64,000 bases of DNA, from assembly GCA_002205965.3 (NCBI GenBank), contig NADL03000200.1, positions 19,885 to 83,884 of the forward strand, in the 5' to 3' direction. This document shows, in pieces, positions 1 through 9,967 of the stretch (position 1 is its first letter; each line of letters begins with the position of its first letter). The notes beneath the pieces are model-generated. The model worked only from the letters and a program-made list of their open reading frames with translations. It was not told where the DNA came from and did not search any database. The DNA is from Kappaphycus alvarezii. Taxonomy: Eukaryota; Rhodophyta; Florideophyceae; Gigartinales; Solieriaceae. Made by a program: the position numbers and the translations under genes.

Positions 1-1205
1 GACCACGTCCATTTGATGAAGCTCTAAATCGAAGTGGGCTACAATCGCCAACAACAATCGAATCGTTGTAAATTTGATCACCGGCGCAAAAGTCTCTGAG
101 TAATGAATCCCCTCAATTTGTTGAAAGCCCCGCACAACCAGGCGACCTTTTCCCTTTTGAGTCAACGTGCCGTTATCGTCCGGCATGTCCTTTACAGTAA
201 ATACCCAGCGAGAAGTTAGAATATTGGCACCTTCCGATCGTGGAACTAGTGCCCAGGTTTTGTTTTTGCGTTGGGACTCTAGCTCCTTATCAATCGCTTT
301 CTGCCAGAACTGTGGTTGTGGTCCACCCATCGCCTCTTTAAAGGAGTTCGGTATGTTGATGTCGCCACAGGAAGGTGTGAGTAAGCTGGTTCCCACCAGG
401 CCTGTCCACCACTGTCGGGGTGGGCGTCGTGAACGAGTGGAGCGGCGAGGCTCCACATCGCCGGGACCAGCATCTTGCTTACCACTCACTTCTTCTGGTT
501 GCAAAGTCTCATTAGTTGAGTCGGGCTCAATACCTTGACTTTGAAAGTTCTCAACCTCCGCCGGTGACCCTGTTTCAATGCCATGTTCATTATCACCATT
601 AGATGTTTCAGACTCAATTTCGTCAGTATCGGTCGCCTCCACTGGGTCAACGTCCACGTCATTATCATCGGAAAAATGTTCATCGTAAGAGCAAGCCCCT
701 GGTCTCGACTCATCGAACTGCACATCCCTGGAAATAACAATGCGATGTAAATTGTCATCCCAAATTTTGTAGGCCTTAGTTCCCGGCGGATACCCAACAA
801 ACATTCCCGTTGTTGCGCGGTCGTCAAGTTTACGCACCTCATTACCAGGCACTTGTACCAGCATTGACATCCAAACACACGTAGGTGAGATACATCGGGC
901 TTTTTCTTCATCCATAGGTGAAATGGAGTAACGAGACCACCCAAAGCTCTTGTCGTGACACGATTGCGAACGTAAACTGCGTTATCAAGAGCTTCAGCCC
1001 AGAAAGCTTTCGGAACCTTCATATGGGACAGCATAGACCTGACGAGATCAATCAGGGTACGATTGAGCCGTTCTGCCACACCATTCTGTTCAGGTGTGTA
1101 TGCAGCGGTCGTTTGATGAACAGTTCCTTGTGACGATAGAAAGGATTGGAACTCTGAAGAAAGATACTCTCCTCCACGATCAGATCGAAGCACTTTCACG
1201 CGTTG
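1..1205 (-). pseudogene. Copia A pol fragment: integrase C-terminal half to RT N-terminus
   Basis: Read right to left, this encodes the second half of a copia integrase and the start of reverse transcriptase. The integrase part has the second catalytic Asp (RSDRGGEY) and the catalytic Glu (PEQNGVAER), followed by the C-terminal region. The RT part runs through the TWALVPR and RLVVRGFQQ blocks to QMDVV, where the window begins; the YVDD box is missing. One base is missing near 865 compared with the reverse element at 14-19 kb, which breaks the frame. The first half of integrase is absent: at 1205/1206 the coding sequence is joined to the first 100 bp of the LTR. This is a dead piece of a retroelement polyprotein. 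Confidence 0.9.
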
Positions 1206-1305
1206 TCGACACGTGTGCATGTGTACACGTGGAACATGCCTCATGCCTCTTATGAGGTTTGGCACCGATGTGGGGTCATGTGATCGTCTTGCCAAATCAA
1301 CAACA
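1206..1305 (-). repeat. 100-bp 5' LTR terminal fragment, family A
   Basis: On the minus strand this begins with TGTTGTTGATTTGG, the LTR start that follows the polypurine tract at 6788, and stops after CACACGTGTCGA, where integrase resumes. The right edge is the exact LTR terminus and abuts zinc-finger ORF sequence, which looks like an original integration junction. The same junction recurs at 9320/9321 and 30608/30609. Confidence 0.88.
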
Positions 1306-1792
1306 GCCCCGAGTGCCCAGGGCTGCGACAGTTAGGACTTTGCCATCTGTGGGGAGGACAGTTGTGGAATCGATCGAAGTACTCGAACCAGAAGGACCGC
1401 CGCCGAAGACGCTCGCGCTTCCCTCGTCTAGGGAAAGGTATAGGATCCCTCGTAAGTCAGTACCTCTGGATAAGCCAATAAAGAAAGTTCAACGCCTCTC
1501 GGCAAAGAAAGCTAAAGCCCTCGCCGATCGAGTTGCCAAGAAGGAACTAAAGGCTAAACGAAGAGTTCCGCCGAGGAACAAGAGGTACTGCAAGCTCTGT
1601 GATATTAGCTGCAATAGCGCACAGACATTCTACGATCACATCAATTCTAAGGGTCATAGGACTAGAGAGAAAAACAAGAAAAAGACCCCTAGGTGTACTG
1701 CTTGTGATAGAGTGTTCGATTCCCACGAGGTTCTCAAGCGTCACGAGAACGGGAAGGAACACTTGAAAGTAGTTTTGTCCCAGAGAATTTAA
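1306..1792 (+). pseudogene. Zinc-finger ORF, 5' truncated
   Basis: This is exon 2 of the element's zinc-finger protein without its first codons and without exon 1; it starts abruptly at the LTR terminus. The frame stays open to TAA at 1790-1792. It holds a basic Lys/Arg-rich segment and two C-x2-C-x12-H-x5-H fingers. An in-frame ATG lies in the antisense LTR piece (about 1268), so a chimeric protein is formally possible, but nothing shows it is made. The normal promoter and splice donor are missing. Confidence 0.8.
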
Positions 1793-1868
1793 AGAGATCC
1801 ATTTGTTTGTTTGAAGCGACGTCTTTGGCCTTTGCTTTAGTCTAGAGTTTCGTGTGCTGTGTTCTTAT

Positions 1869-1941
1869 AGAGGTGGGCTTGCCACTACAAGGGACTATCG
1901 GTCCCCGGATTGGGATCTTCGAACAGAACATTAGCACCTCT
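1869..1941 (+). other. Possible structured leader element upstream of gag
   Basis: Within the 160 nt between the zinc-finger stop and the gag start, AGAGGTG pairs with CACCTCT 73 nt downstream, extended by a T-A pair. Inside are CTTG/CAAG and GGGAC/GTCCC hairpins. The same pairings exist in family B (24,656-24,726), where the first inner stem is one pair longer. It could act in packaging, dimerisation or translation; this is inference from complementarity only. The same element precedes gag in the other copies. Confidence 0.4.
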
Positions 1942-1952
1942 AGAATATTGCA

Positions 1953-3695
1953 ATGAGTAGCGGAGAAGATCAAGGAGGAGGATCGATGAAGATCGAAAAG
2001 CTCACGGATACCAATTTCTACGTGTGGAAACAGAAGATTCAGCTCCTGTTGGCCCTTCGCGATGTGGAACAGTATATTACTGATGGCACCGTTCCTGAAG
2101 ATGAACAATCTTCCACTTACAAGGCATGGAAGCAAGGGGATCGAAAGGCCCGGGCCATCATCGGCCTGTCGCTGTCCGATGATCACCTGGATCATGTGAG
2201 AGATGCTGTCACAGCCAAAGAAATGTGGGACGCCATCTTGGAAGTTTTTGAGCGCCACACATTACTAAATAAGCTGGCGGCCCGGAGAGACTTCTACACG
2301 GTCACCATGCTAGACAATGAGAAAGTTTTGCCATACATAGGACGTGTGCGACACCTAGCAGCTCGCTTAAAGTCAATGGAAGTCATCATTGATGACAAGG
2401 AAATGGCTATGGCAGTTCTCAATGGTCTTCCGCAGAGGTTTCAAAATCTCATTGTAGCGCTTGACGCTCTTGGATCCGAAGATAACACGTTCGGAGTAGA
2501 ATATGTAAAAAGTCGCCTGCTCCAAGAGGAGCAACGTGCATCGATGAGGCTTACTAGAAGGCAGAATCCGCCAAGGTCTGCTCTTATTGGGCACATCCCT
2601 GAGGCAAGGCGTGTTTCGACTTTGACATGCACCAACTGTGGTCACAATGGACACTCCGCTGCCCGCTGCTGGGGAAAGGACATCAACGGAAGGCGACCAC
2701 CGCCACCTGACCGGTTCCTACGTATACAGTCACAGAAGCCTACTGTGATGATTGCTCAAGAGCAAGAAGATCTGGAAATTAATGAAGTCGAGTACATATG
2801 TCTGATGAACAAGGTAGATAACTCTGGTATCAACATAACCTCAAACACTTGGCTTATCGACTCTGGATGCTCCGCACACATGACATATGACAAGAGACTG
2901 TTCTCCGACTACAGGGAGGTCTCAAACAGCCGCGTAGAAATGGGAACAAAAGCGTGTGCAGTAGTAGCTGGAGTCGGGACCGTCCCCATTACGCTTTTAG
3001 TGAGCGGAGTTCAAAAGTCATGCAAGCTCACCAATGTGCTGCACGTTCCAAGCTTTGCTTTTTCCCTAATCTCTGTACGTAAGATGGTCGATAATGGATT
3101 TGACGTTGAGTTCGTTCGTGACAAGTGCACTGTGAAGAGGAGTGACTGCATCGTGGCTACTGCCACAAGTCGAGGAGAGCTGTATGTGCTTGACACATGT
3201 AACGAGGTTCATTCGGCGCACAAAGCCTCTTTGAAGACATGGAATGAAAGATTGGCCCACGTTCACACTCAAGGAATATTGTCCATGGCTCGTAAGAACG
3301 TGGTAAGTGGACTTCATATCTCCTCTTCAGATATAACAAGAGACGCTAGCTCATCTTCTGACTGTGAATCTGTGACATGTGATGCGTGTGTGTTAGGAAA
3401 AGCAACTCGTGCTGTGATTCCTAAACAGCGCTCTGGAGGCAGGGCCAAACATTTGTTAGACTTGGTCCATTCGGACGTCTGCGGCCCACTCCAAGTACAG
3501 TCAGTAGGTGGTGCTAGATACTTTGTCACTTTTATCGATGACCACTCAAACTGGAGTGTTGTCTATCCGATGAAGAGTAAAGATGAAACGTTCCATTTTT
3601 ATCAGAAGTTTGCCCAATATGCCTTCACACACACTGGTCTTTTGTTGATTTGGCAAGACGATCACATGACCCCACATCGGTGCCAAACCTCATAA
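1953..3695 (+). CDS. Truncated copia Gag-protease-integrase (580 aa)
   Basis: The ORF is open from the gag ATG. Residues about 14-200 are a UBN2-type copia Gag. A CCHC zinc knuckle has C226, C229, H234 and C239. The protease active site is D303-S-G in WLIDSGCSAHM. The integrase N-terminal zinc motif is N431, H436, C476, C479: the first ligand, His in the reverse copy at 16.7-18.9 kb and in family B, is Asn here. The first catalytic Asp of the integrase core is D508. Element coding stops at G562; residues 563-580 come from the LTR that starts at 3640. The second catalytic Asp, the Glu, RT and RNase H are absent, so the copy cannot transpose by itself. T264 is followed by V, a change shared only with the copy at 9968. 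Confidence 0.9.
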   Translation: MSSGEDQGGGSMKIEKLTDTNFYVWKQKIQLLLALRDVEQYITDGTVPEDEQSSTYKAWKQGDRKARAIIGLSLSDDHLDHVRDAVTAKEMWDAILEVFERHTLLNKLAARRDFYTVTMLDNEKVLPYIGRVRHLAARLKSMEVIIDDKEMAMAVLNGLPQRFQNLIVALDALGSEDNTFGVEYVKSRLLQEEQRASMRLTRRQNPPRSALIGHIPEARRVSTLTCTNCGHNGHSAARCWGKDINGRRPPPPDRFLRIQSQKPTVMIAQEQEDLEINEVEYICLMNKVDNSGINITSNTWLIDSGCSAHMTYDKRLFSDYREVSNSRVEMGTKACAVVAGVGTVPITLLVSGVQKSCKLTNVLHVPSFAFSLISVRKMVDNGFDVEFVRDKCTVKRSDCIVATATSRGELYVLDTCNEVHSAHKASLKTWNERLAHVHTQGILSMARKNVVSGLHISSSDITRDASSSSDCESVTCDACVLGKATRAVIPKQRSGGRAKHLLDLVHSDVCGPLQVQSVGGARYFVTFIDDHSNWSVVYPMKSKDETFHFYQKFAQYAFTHTGLLLIWQDDHMTPHRCQTS

Positions 3696-4941
3696 GAGGC
3701 ATGAGGCATGTTCCACGTGTACACATGCACACGTGTCGAATGAAGGGTGGCGCTAAGGCATTCCGGAAGAAATCCAAAGTTCCCAGGGACGAAAGTACGA
3801 TTTTGAGAGATCAGCGATTTAGAGGGCAAAATGTTGTTTATGGGGTGATTTTACGTAGGGTAGGGTACTATAAGTGGATGATGAGTATACTGTATGAGAG
3901 ATATGCTGAGGAAAGCTATGTACACGTGTACGTGGTGGCAGTTGTGTATGTGATGTACACGTGGTACAGCTAAGAGAAGAAACCTTTTTGTGCAGTGTTG
4001 TACACGTACTGTACTAGTGCCAAATGAGGAACTGTACTTCGCACTGTACATCGTAATACGCAAAGTACTGTACTTCTTACTATACCTGAGTTTGTACAGT
4101 AGGAATCAATTATGGCAATATTGTCATGACTGCTAGAAAGAGGTATTTGATTTTATATTATGTATGAGGTTCTAGTTATGATTAAGGGTTTTATCCAGCT
4201 GCATCCAAAAATCGGTTATGTGATTTCATCATATGTATGAGGTTTCTAGTTATGATTACGGGTTTTATCCAGCTGCATCCAAAAATCAGTTATGTGATTC
4301 CATCATACGTATGTGGTTTCTAGTTATGATATTGGTTTGTACAACTGCATCCAAAAATCAGTTATGTGATTCCATCATACGTATGTGGTTTCTAGTTATG
4401 ATATTGGTTTGTACAACTGCATCCAAAAATCAGTTATGTGATTCCATCATATGTATGAGGTTCGTAATTATGATGAAGATTGGACCGACTGCATCCAAAA
4501 ATCAGTTATGTGATTCCATCATATGTATGAGGTTCGTAATTATGATGAAGATTGGACCGACTGCATCCAAAAATCAGTTATGTGATTCTATTTTACGTAT
4601 GACGGATTGAGTCCGTTATTTTGGCACAAGGGAATTCGTTTCCGGTAAGTCTGCAAAATAGGTACTGTATTGATGTGTGTATTGGGCCAACATATTTACA
4701 CAAATTTGTCAACTTTGGAAGCAGTTCCAAATTTGCCCCTAATGACTGTTATCACCGGGCCAAGATCTTGAAATCCGCTCAAATGGCTCAGTTTGTGGGA
4801 TTCTGTTAGTGGACGCAGTGAGTTAGAAAGTAGTTGTAGGTTGTACTTAAGGCCAGGATTTTAGAGTTCCGAGTAAATTCTGGGTAGCTAAGCCCGCAAC
4901 TTCATCCGTCCAGCAAATTCCTTCACCCTCTCCGATTCCCA
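3640..4941 (+). repeat. LTR, family A, forward
   Basis: It starts TTTTGTTGATTTGG directly after integrase codons; true LTRs of the family start TGTTGTTG, so the terminal dinucleotide is altered or replaced. No polypurine tract precedes it. It carries CACGTG motifs, a TATA-like stretch near 4152-4160 and the minisatellite. The 3' edge is set at CCCA just before the primer-binding site and is uncertain by about 4 bp. Confidence 0.82.
4161..4600 (+). repeat. 72-bp minisatellite inside LTR, 6 repeats
   Basis: Tandem 72-bp units share the core GCATCCAAAAATC. Three subtypes occur in fixed order: two alpha (AGCTGCATCC), two beta (GTACAACTGCATCC) and two gamma (GACCGACTGCATCC). This is the lowest count among the forward A LTRs here. 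Confidence 0.9.
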
Positions 4942-4944
4942 TTA

Positions 4945-4958
4945 GGTTATGGGCCCAG
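4945..4958 (+). other. Primer-binding site, half-tRNA iMet type
   Basis: GGTTATGGGCCCAG is the exact complement of the anticodon stem-loop of eukaryotic initiator tRNA-Met. Drosophila copia is known to prime from a 5' half of this tRNA using the same sequence. The site sits right after the LTR, as expected. Confidence 0.85.
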
Positions 4959-5040
4959 TTCAACGCCGTCTCTTTCTCTGAACCCCGTAAGTCGCCGTGT
5001 GTTGCTGCATTGTTTTCTTGTCTATCTCAGTCTCTTGATT

Positions 5041-5634
5041 ATGTCTACTCGTTCCGGTAAGCTATTTGAATAATTCCATTTCTTTGCACATCGAAGTGAT
5101 TCTCTTTGCACCTTTTGGTTGGTCTAAAGACTCATAATCCCAAAAGCTGTTACTGACGATCACTTCCACTTTTGTGCCTGCTTTTGCGGGGTTGTGCTAG
5201 ACTCGGAATTAGCCCTGGTGCCCCGAGTGCCCAGGGCTGCGACAGTTAGGACTTTGCCATCTGTGGGGAGGACAGTTGTGGAATCGATCGAAGTACTCGA
5301 ACCAGAAGGACCGCCGCCGAAGACGCTCGCGCTTCCCTCGTCTAGGGAAAGGTATAGGATCCCTCGTAAGTCAGTACCTCTGGATAAGCCAATAAAGAAA
5401 GTTCAACGCCTCTCGGCAAAGAAAGCTAAAGCCCTCGCCGATCGAGTTGCCAAGAAGGAACTAAAGGCTAAACGAAGAGTTCCGCCGAGGAACAAGAGGT
5501 ACTGCAAGCTCTGTGATATTAGCTGCAATAGCGCACAGACATTCTACGATCACATCAATTCTAAGGGTCATAGGACTAGAGAGAAAAACAAGAAAAAGAC
5601 CCCTAGGTGTACTGCTTGTGATAGAGTGTTCGAT
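5041..5634 (+). pseudogene. Zinc-finger ORF, 3' truncated in finger 2
   Basis: Exon 1 is 5041-5056 (ATG TCT ACT CGT TCC G), the GT-AG intron is 5057-5200, and exon 2 starts at 5201. Finger 1 is complete. Finger 2 keeps its Cys pair but the gene is cut at 5634, before the His ligands, by inverted LTR sequence. Reading continues out of frame into antisense LTR. The sequence is otherwise identical to the intact array copies in this stretch. Confidence 0.82.
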
Positions 5635-6787
5635 AATGGAATCGGAGAGGGTGAAGGACTTTGCTGGACGGATGAAGCTGCGGGCTTGGCTACCCAGAAT
5701 TTACTCGGAACTAAAATCCTGGCCTTAAGTACAACCTACAACTACTTTCTAACTCACTGCGTCCACTAACAGAATCCCACAAACTGAGCCATTTGAGCGG
5801 ATTTCAAGATCTTGGCCCGGTGATAACAGTCATTAGGGGCAAATTTGGAACTGCTTCCAAAGTTGACAAATTTGTGTAAATAGGTTGGCCCAATACACAC
5901 ATCAATACAGTACCTATTTTGCAGACTTACCGGAAACGAATTCCCTTGTGCCAAAATAACGGACTCAATCCGTCATACGTAATGAATCACATAACTGATT
6001 TTTGGATGCAGTCGGTCCAATTTTCATCATAATTACGAACCTCATACATATAATGGAATCACATAACTGATTTTTGGATGCAGTTGTACAAACCAATATC
6101 ATAACTAGAAACCACATACGTATGATGGAATCACATAACTGATTTTTGGATGCAGTTGTACAAACCAATATCATAACTAGAAACCACATACATATGATGG
6201 AATCACATAACCGATTTTTGGATGCAGCTGGATAAAACCCTTAATCATAACTAGAATCCTCATACATAATATAAAATCAAATACCTCTTTCTAGCAGTCA
6301 TGACAGTATTGCCATAATTGATTCCTACTGTACAAACTCAGGTATAGTAAGGAGTACAGTACTTAGTATATTACGATGTACAGTGCGAAGTAAAGTTCTT
6401 CATTTGGCACTAGTACAGTACGTGTACAACACTGCACAAAAAGGTTTCTTCTCTTAGCTGTACCACGTGTACATCACATACACAACTGCCACCACGTACA
6501 CGTGTACATAGCTTTCCTCAGCATATCTCTCATACAGTATACTCATCATCCACTTATAGTACCCTACCCTACGTAAAATCACCCCATAAACAACATTTTG
6601 CCCTCTAAATCGCTGATCTCTCAAAATCGTACTTTCGTCCCTGGGAACTTTGGATTTCTTCCGGAATGCCTTAGCGCCACCCTTCATTCGACACGTGTGC
6701 ATGTGTACACGTGGAACATGCCTCATGCCTCTTATGAGGTTTGGCACCGATGTGGGGTCATGTGATCGTCTTGCCAAATCAACAACA
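5635..6787 (-). repeat. LTR, family A, reverse (3' LTR of reverse chunk)
   Basis: Inverted copy of the LTR with only four 72-bp repeats. Its start (TGTTGTTG on the minus strand) is at 6787, right after the polypurine tract. Its other end includes three bases beyond the usual LTR end before joining zinc-finger sequence at 5634. With the forward LTR at 3640-4941 it forms a large inverted repeat. Confidence 0.85.
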
Positions 6788-6795
6788 CCCCCCTC
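6788..6795 (-). other. Polypurine tract
   Basis: GAGGGGGG on the minus strand lies directly upstream of the LTR start and about 11 nt after the RNase H stop codon. This is the plus-strand primer site expected of an LTR element. Confidence 0.8.
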
Positions 6796-6806
6796 GATTA
6801 CATGAC

Positions 6807-9220
6807 CTAAGCATCGTGCAGCTCTCCGAGGCCTAGAGATTTTATGCATTGTATGAATTGAATGCGACCAAGAGGCTTGGTGAGTATATCTGCTGGCATA
6901 TCTGTAGAAGGTACGTGAAACAGTGAAACAATCTTTCGAGTCACAGCATCTCGGACAAAATGATATGATATGTCAATGTGCTTATTTCGCCTGTTCACTC
7001 CTTCGTTACCCGCAAACGCTATTGTACCAGCATTATCACACCCGATTGTAACTGTGCTGTCTTTCGACTTTCCCAATGCGTCTGCAAGAAGGCACTTGAG
7101 CCAAGCTGCCTCTTTGCAAGCCTCACACAGTGCAATATACTCTGCTTCGCATGTGGATGTCGCAACGACCGTTTGTCTCCTAGATGACCAACTAATAGCT
7201 CCCCCACACAGTTTGAACACATATCCACTGGTGGAATTTCTCGAGTCCAAGCAACCACCCAGTCTGCATCGCTGAAGCCCTCTAGAGTTTGCACTGGGAG
7301 ATTTCCATCTAGAATTACACCTAGTGAGAGCGTTCCTTTGATATATCTCAGAACTCGTTTGGCTGCTTGCCAGTGGTCCTCGCGAGGGTTCTCACAGTGT
7401 TGGGACAGTTTTCCCACCACATATGCAAGATCTGGACGTGACCCTACCATAAGAAACATTAAGCAGCCAATGATCTGTCGATATGGTACATCGCAATACG
7501 GGCTAGTTGACATCTCAGGGTGTAATCCTTGTTCCATCGGAGTCCTCACGGGATTGCAACTGGCCATACCAAAACGTTTCAAAATGGACTTGGCATACTC
7601 TGTCTGCGAGATATAGATCCGTCTAGGGACCCTTTTTCTACTTATTTCAAGCCCAATGCACTTTTTGGCCTCGCCTAAATCTTTCATCTCAAATCTCTTG
7701 TTCAGTTCACCTTTCATCCAGGTCACGCTTTCAGGTCACTTCCCGCAAGAAGCAAGTCATCCACATATAGGGCAATCAGCATAACACCTTTTTCTGATAT
7801 GTTTGTATATAGACAGGCGTCACTTCTCGTAGTCTTGAAGCCAAGAGTGTGAATTAGGAAATCGTCAATCTTTTTGTGCCATTGTCGACTCGCTTGCTTA
7901 AGACCATAGATAGCCTTGAGAAGTTTGCAAACATGATTGGGCCTGGAAGAGTCAACGATACCTTCAGGCTGCTCCATATAAATATCCTCTTCTAAGTCAC
8001 CGTTCAGAAAGGCCGTGACCACGTCCATTTGATGAAGCTCTAAATCGAAGTGGGCTACAATCGCCAACAACAATCGAATCGTTGTAAATTTGATCACCGG
8101 CGCAAAAGTCTCTGAGTAATGAATCCCCTCAATTTGTTGAAAGCCCCGCACAACCAGGCGACCTTTTCCCTTTTGAGTCAACGTGCCGTTATCGTCCGGC
8201 ATGTCCTTTACAGTAAATACCCAGCGAGAAGTTAGAATATTGGCACCTTCCGATCGTGGAACTAGTGCCCAGGTTTTGTTTTTGCGTTGGGACTCTAGCT
8301 CCTTATCAATCGCTTTCTGCCAGAACTGTGGTTGTGGTCCACCCATCGCCTCTTTAAAGGAGTTCGGTATGTTGATGTCGCCACAGGAAGGTGTGAGTAA
8401 GCTGGTTCCCACCAGGCCTGTCCACCACTGTCGGGGTGGGCGTCGTGAACGAGTGGAGCGGCGAGGTCCACATCGCCGGGACCAGCATCTTGCTCACCAC
8501 TCACTTCTTCTGGTTGCAAAGTCTCATTAGTTGAGTCGGGCTCAATACCTTGACTTTGAAAGTTCTCAACCTCCGCCGGTGACCCTGTTTCAATGCCATG
8601 TTCATTATCACCATTAGATGTTTCAGACTCAATTTCGTCAGTATCGGTCGCCTCCACTGGGTCAACGTCCACGTCATTATCATCGGAAAAATGTTCATCG
8701 TAAGAGCAAGCCCCTGGTCTCGACTCATCGAACTGCACATCCCTGGAAATAACAATGCGATGTAAATTGTCATCCCAAATTTTGTAGGCCTTAGTTCCCG
8801 GCGGATACCCAACAAACATTCCCGTTGTTGCGCGGTCGTCAAGTTTACGCACCTCATTACCAGGCACCTTGTACCAGCATTGACATCCAAACACACGTAG
8901 GTGAGATACATCGGGCTTTTTCTTCATCCATAGGTGAAATGGAGTAACGAGACCACCCAAGCTCTTGTCGTGACACGATTGCGAACGTAAACTGCGTTAT
9001 CAAGAGCTTCAGCCCAGAAAGCTTTCGGAACCTTCATATGGGACAGCATAGACCTGACGAGATCAATCAGGGTACGATTGAGCCGTTCTGCCACACCATT
9101 CTGTTCAGGTGTGTATGCAGCGGTCGTTTGATGAACAGTTCCTTGTGACGATAGAAAGGATTGGAACTCTGAAGAAAGATACTCTCCTCCACGATCAGAT
9201 CGAAGCACTTTCACGCGTTG
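6807..9220 (-). pseudogene. Copia A pol chunk: integrase second half, RT, RNase H
   Basis: Read from 9220 down to the stop at 6807-6809, this encodes integrase from just before RSDRGGEY, the integrase C-terminus, full RT and RNase H. RT motifs include QMDVVTAFLNGDL, the YVDD catalytic box at 7756-7767, and a SRPDLAY block. RNase H shows SDAD, STCEAEY, CDNAGT, KHIDISYHF and TKPLG. One-base deletions near 7260, 7730, 8466 and 8957, mostly in homopolymers, split it into overlapping frames. A D-to-H change in the block before SETFAPV is shared with 1-1205 but not with the reverse element at 14-19 kb. The upstream half of integrase is replaced by 100 bp of LTR. Confidence 0.92.
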
Positions 9221-9320
9221 TCGACACGTGTGCATGTGTACACGTGGAACATGCCTCATGCCTCTTATGAGGTTTGGCACCGATGTGGGGTCATGTGATC
9301 GTCTTGCCAAATCAACAACA
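9221..9320 (-). repeat. 100-bp 5' LTR terminal fragment, second copy
   Basis: Same fragment and same two junctions as at 1206-1305: integrase on the left, zinc-finger ORF on the right at the exact LTR terminus. It marks the start of the second 8.0-kb composite. Confidence 0.88.
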
Positions 9321-9807
9321 GCCCCGAGTGCCCAGGGCTGCGACAGTTAGGACTTTGCCATCTGTGGGGAGGACAGTTGTGGAATCGATCGAAGTACTCG
9401 AACCAGAAGGACCGCCGCCGAAGACGCTCGCGCTTCCCTCGTCTAGGGAAAGGTATAGGATCCCTCGTAAGTCAGTACCTCTGGATAAGCCAATAAAGAA
9501 AGTTCAACGCCTCTCGGCAAAGAAAGCTAAAGCCCTCGCCGATCGAGTTGCCAAGAAGGAACTAAAGGCTAAACGAAGAGTTCCGCCGAGGAACAAGAGG
9601 TACTGCAAGCTCTGTGATATTAGCTGCAATAGCGCACAGACATTCTACGATCACATCAATTCTAAGGGTCATAGGACTAGAGAGAAAAACAAGAAAAAGA
9701 CCCCTAGGTGTACTGCTTGTGATAGAGTGTTCGATTCCCACGAGGTTCTCAAGCGTCACGAGAACGGGAAGGAACACTTGAAAGTAGTTTTGTCCCAGAG
9801 AATTTAA
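9321..9807 (+). pseudogene. Zinc-finger ORF, 5' truncated, second copy
   Basis: Matches 1306-1792. Exon 1, the intron and the first exon 2 codons are missing; both fingers and the stop are present. It begins at the LTR terminus junction. Confidence 0.8.
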
Positions 9808-9967
9808 AGAGATCCATTTGTTTGTTTGAAGCGACGTCTTTGGCCTTTGCTTTAGTCTAGAGTTTCGTGTGCTGTGTTCTTATAGAGGTGGGCTTGCCAC
9901 TACAAGGGACTATCGGTCCCCGGATTGGGATCTTCGAACAGAACATTAGCACCTCTAGAATATTGCA

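Noticed and set aside
1842..2258. 138-codon minus-strand frame opposite gag, seen in many copies
   Set aside because: Antisense shadow of the Gag frame; Gag has domain support and this does not.
4621..4809. 62-codon frame with an inverted twin at 5766-5954
   Set aside because: Both are LTR sequence on opposite strands; the twin simply shows the inverted LTR pair.
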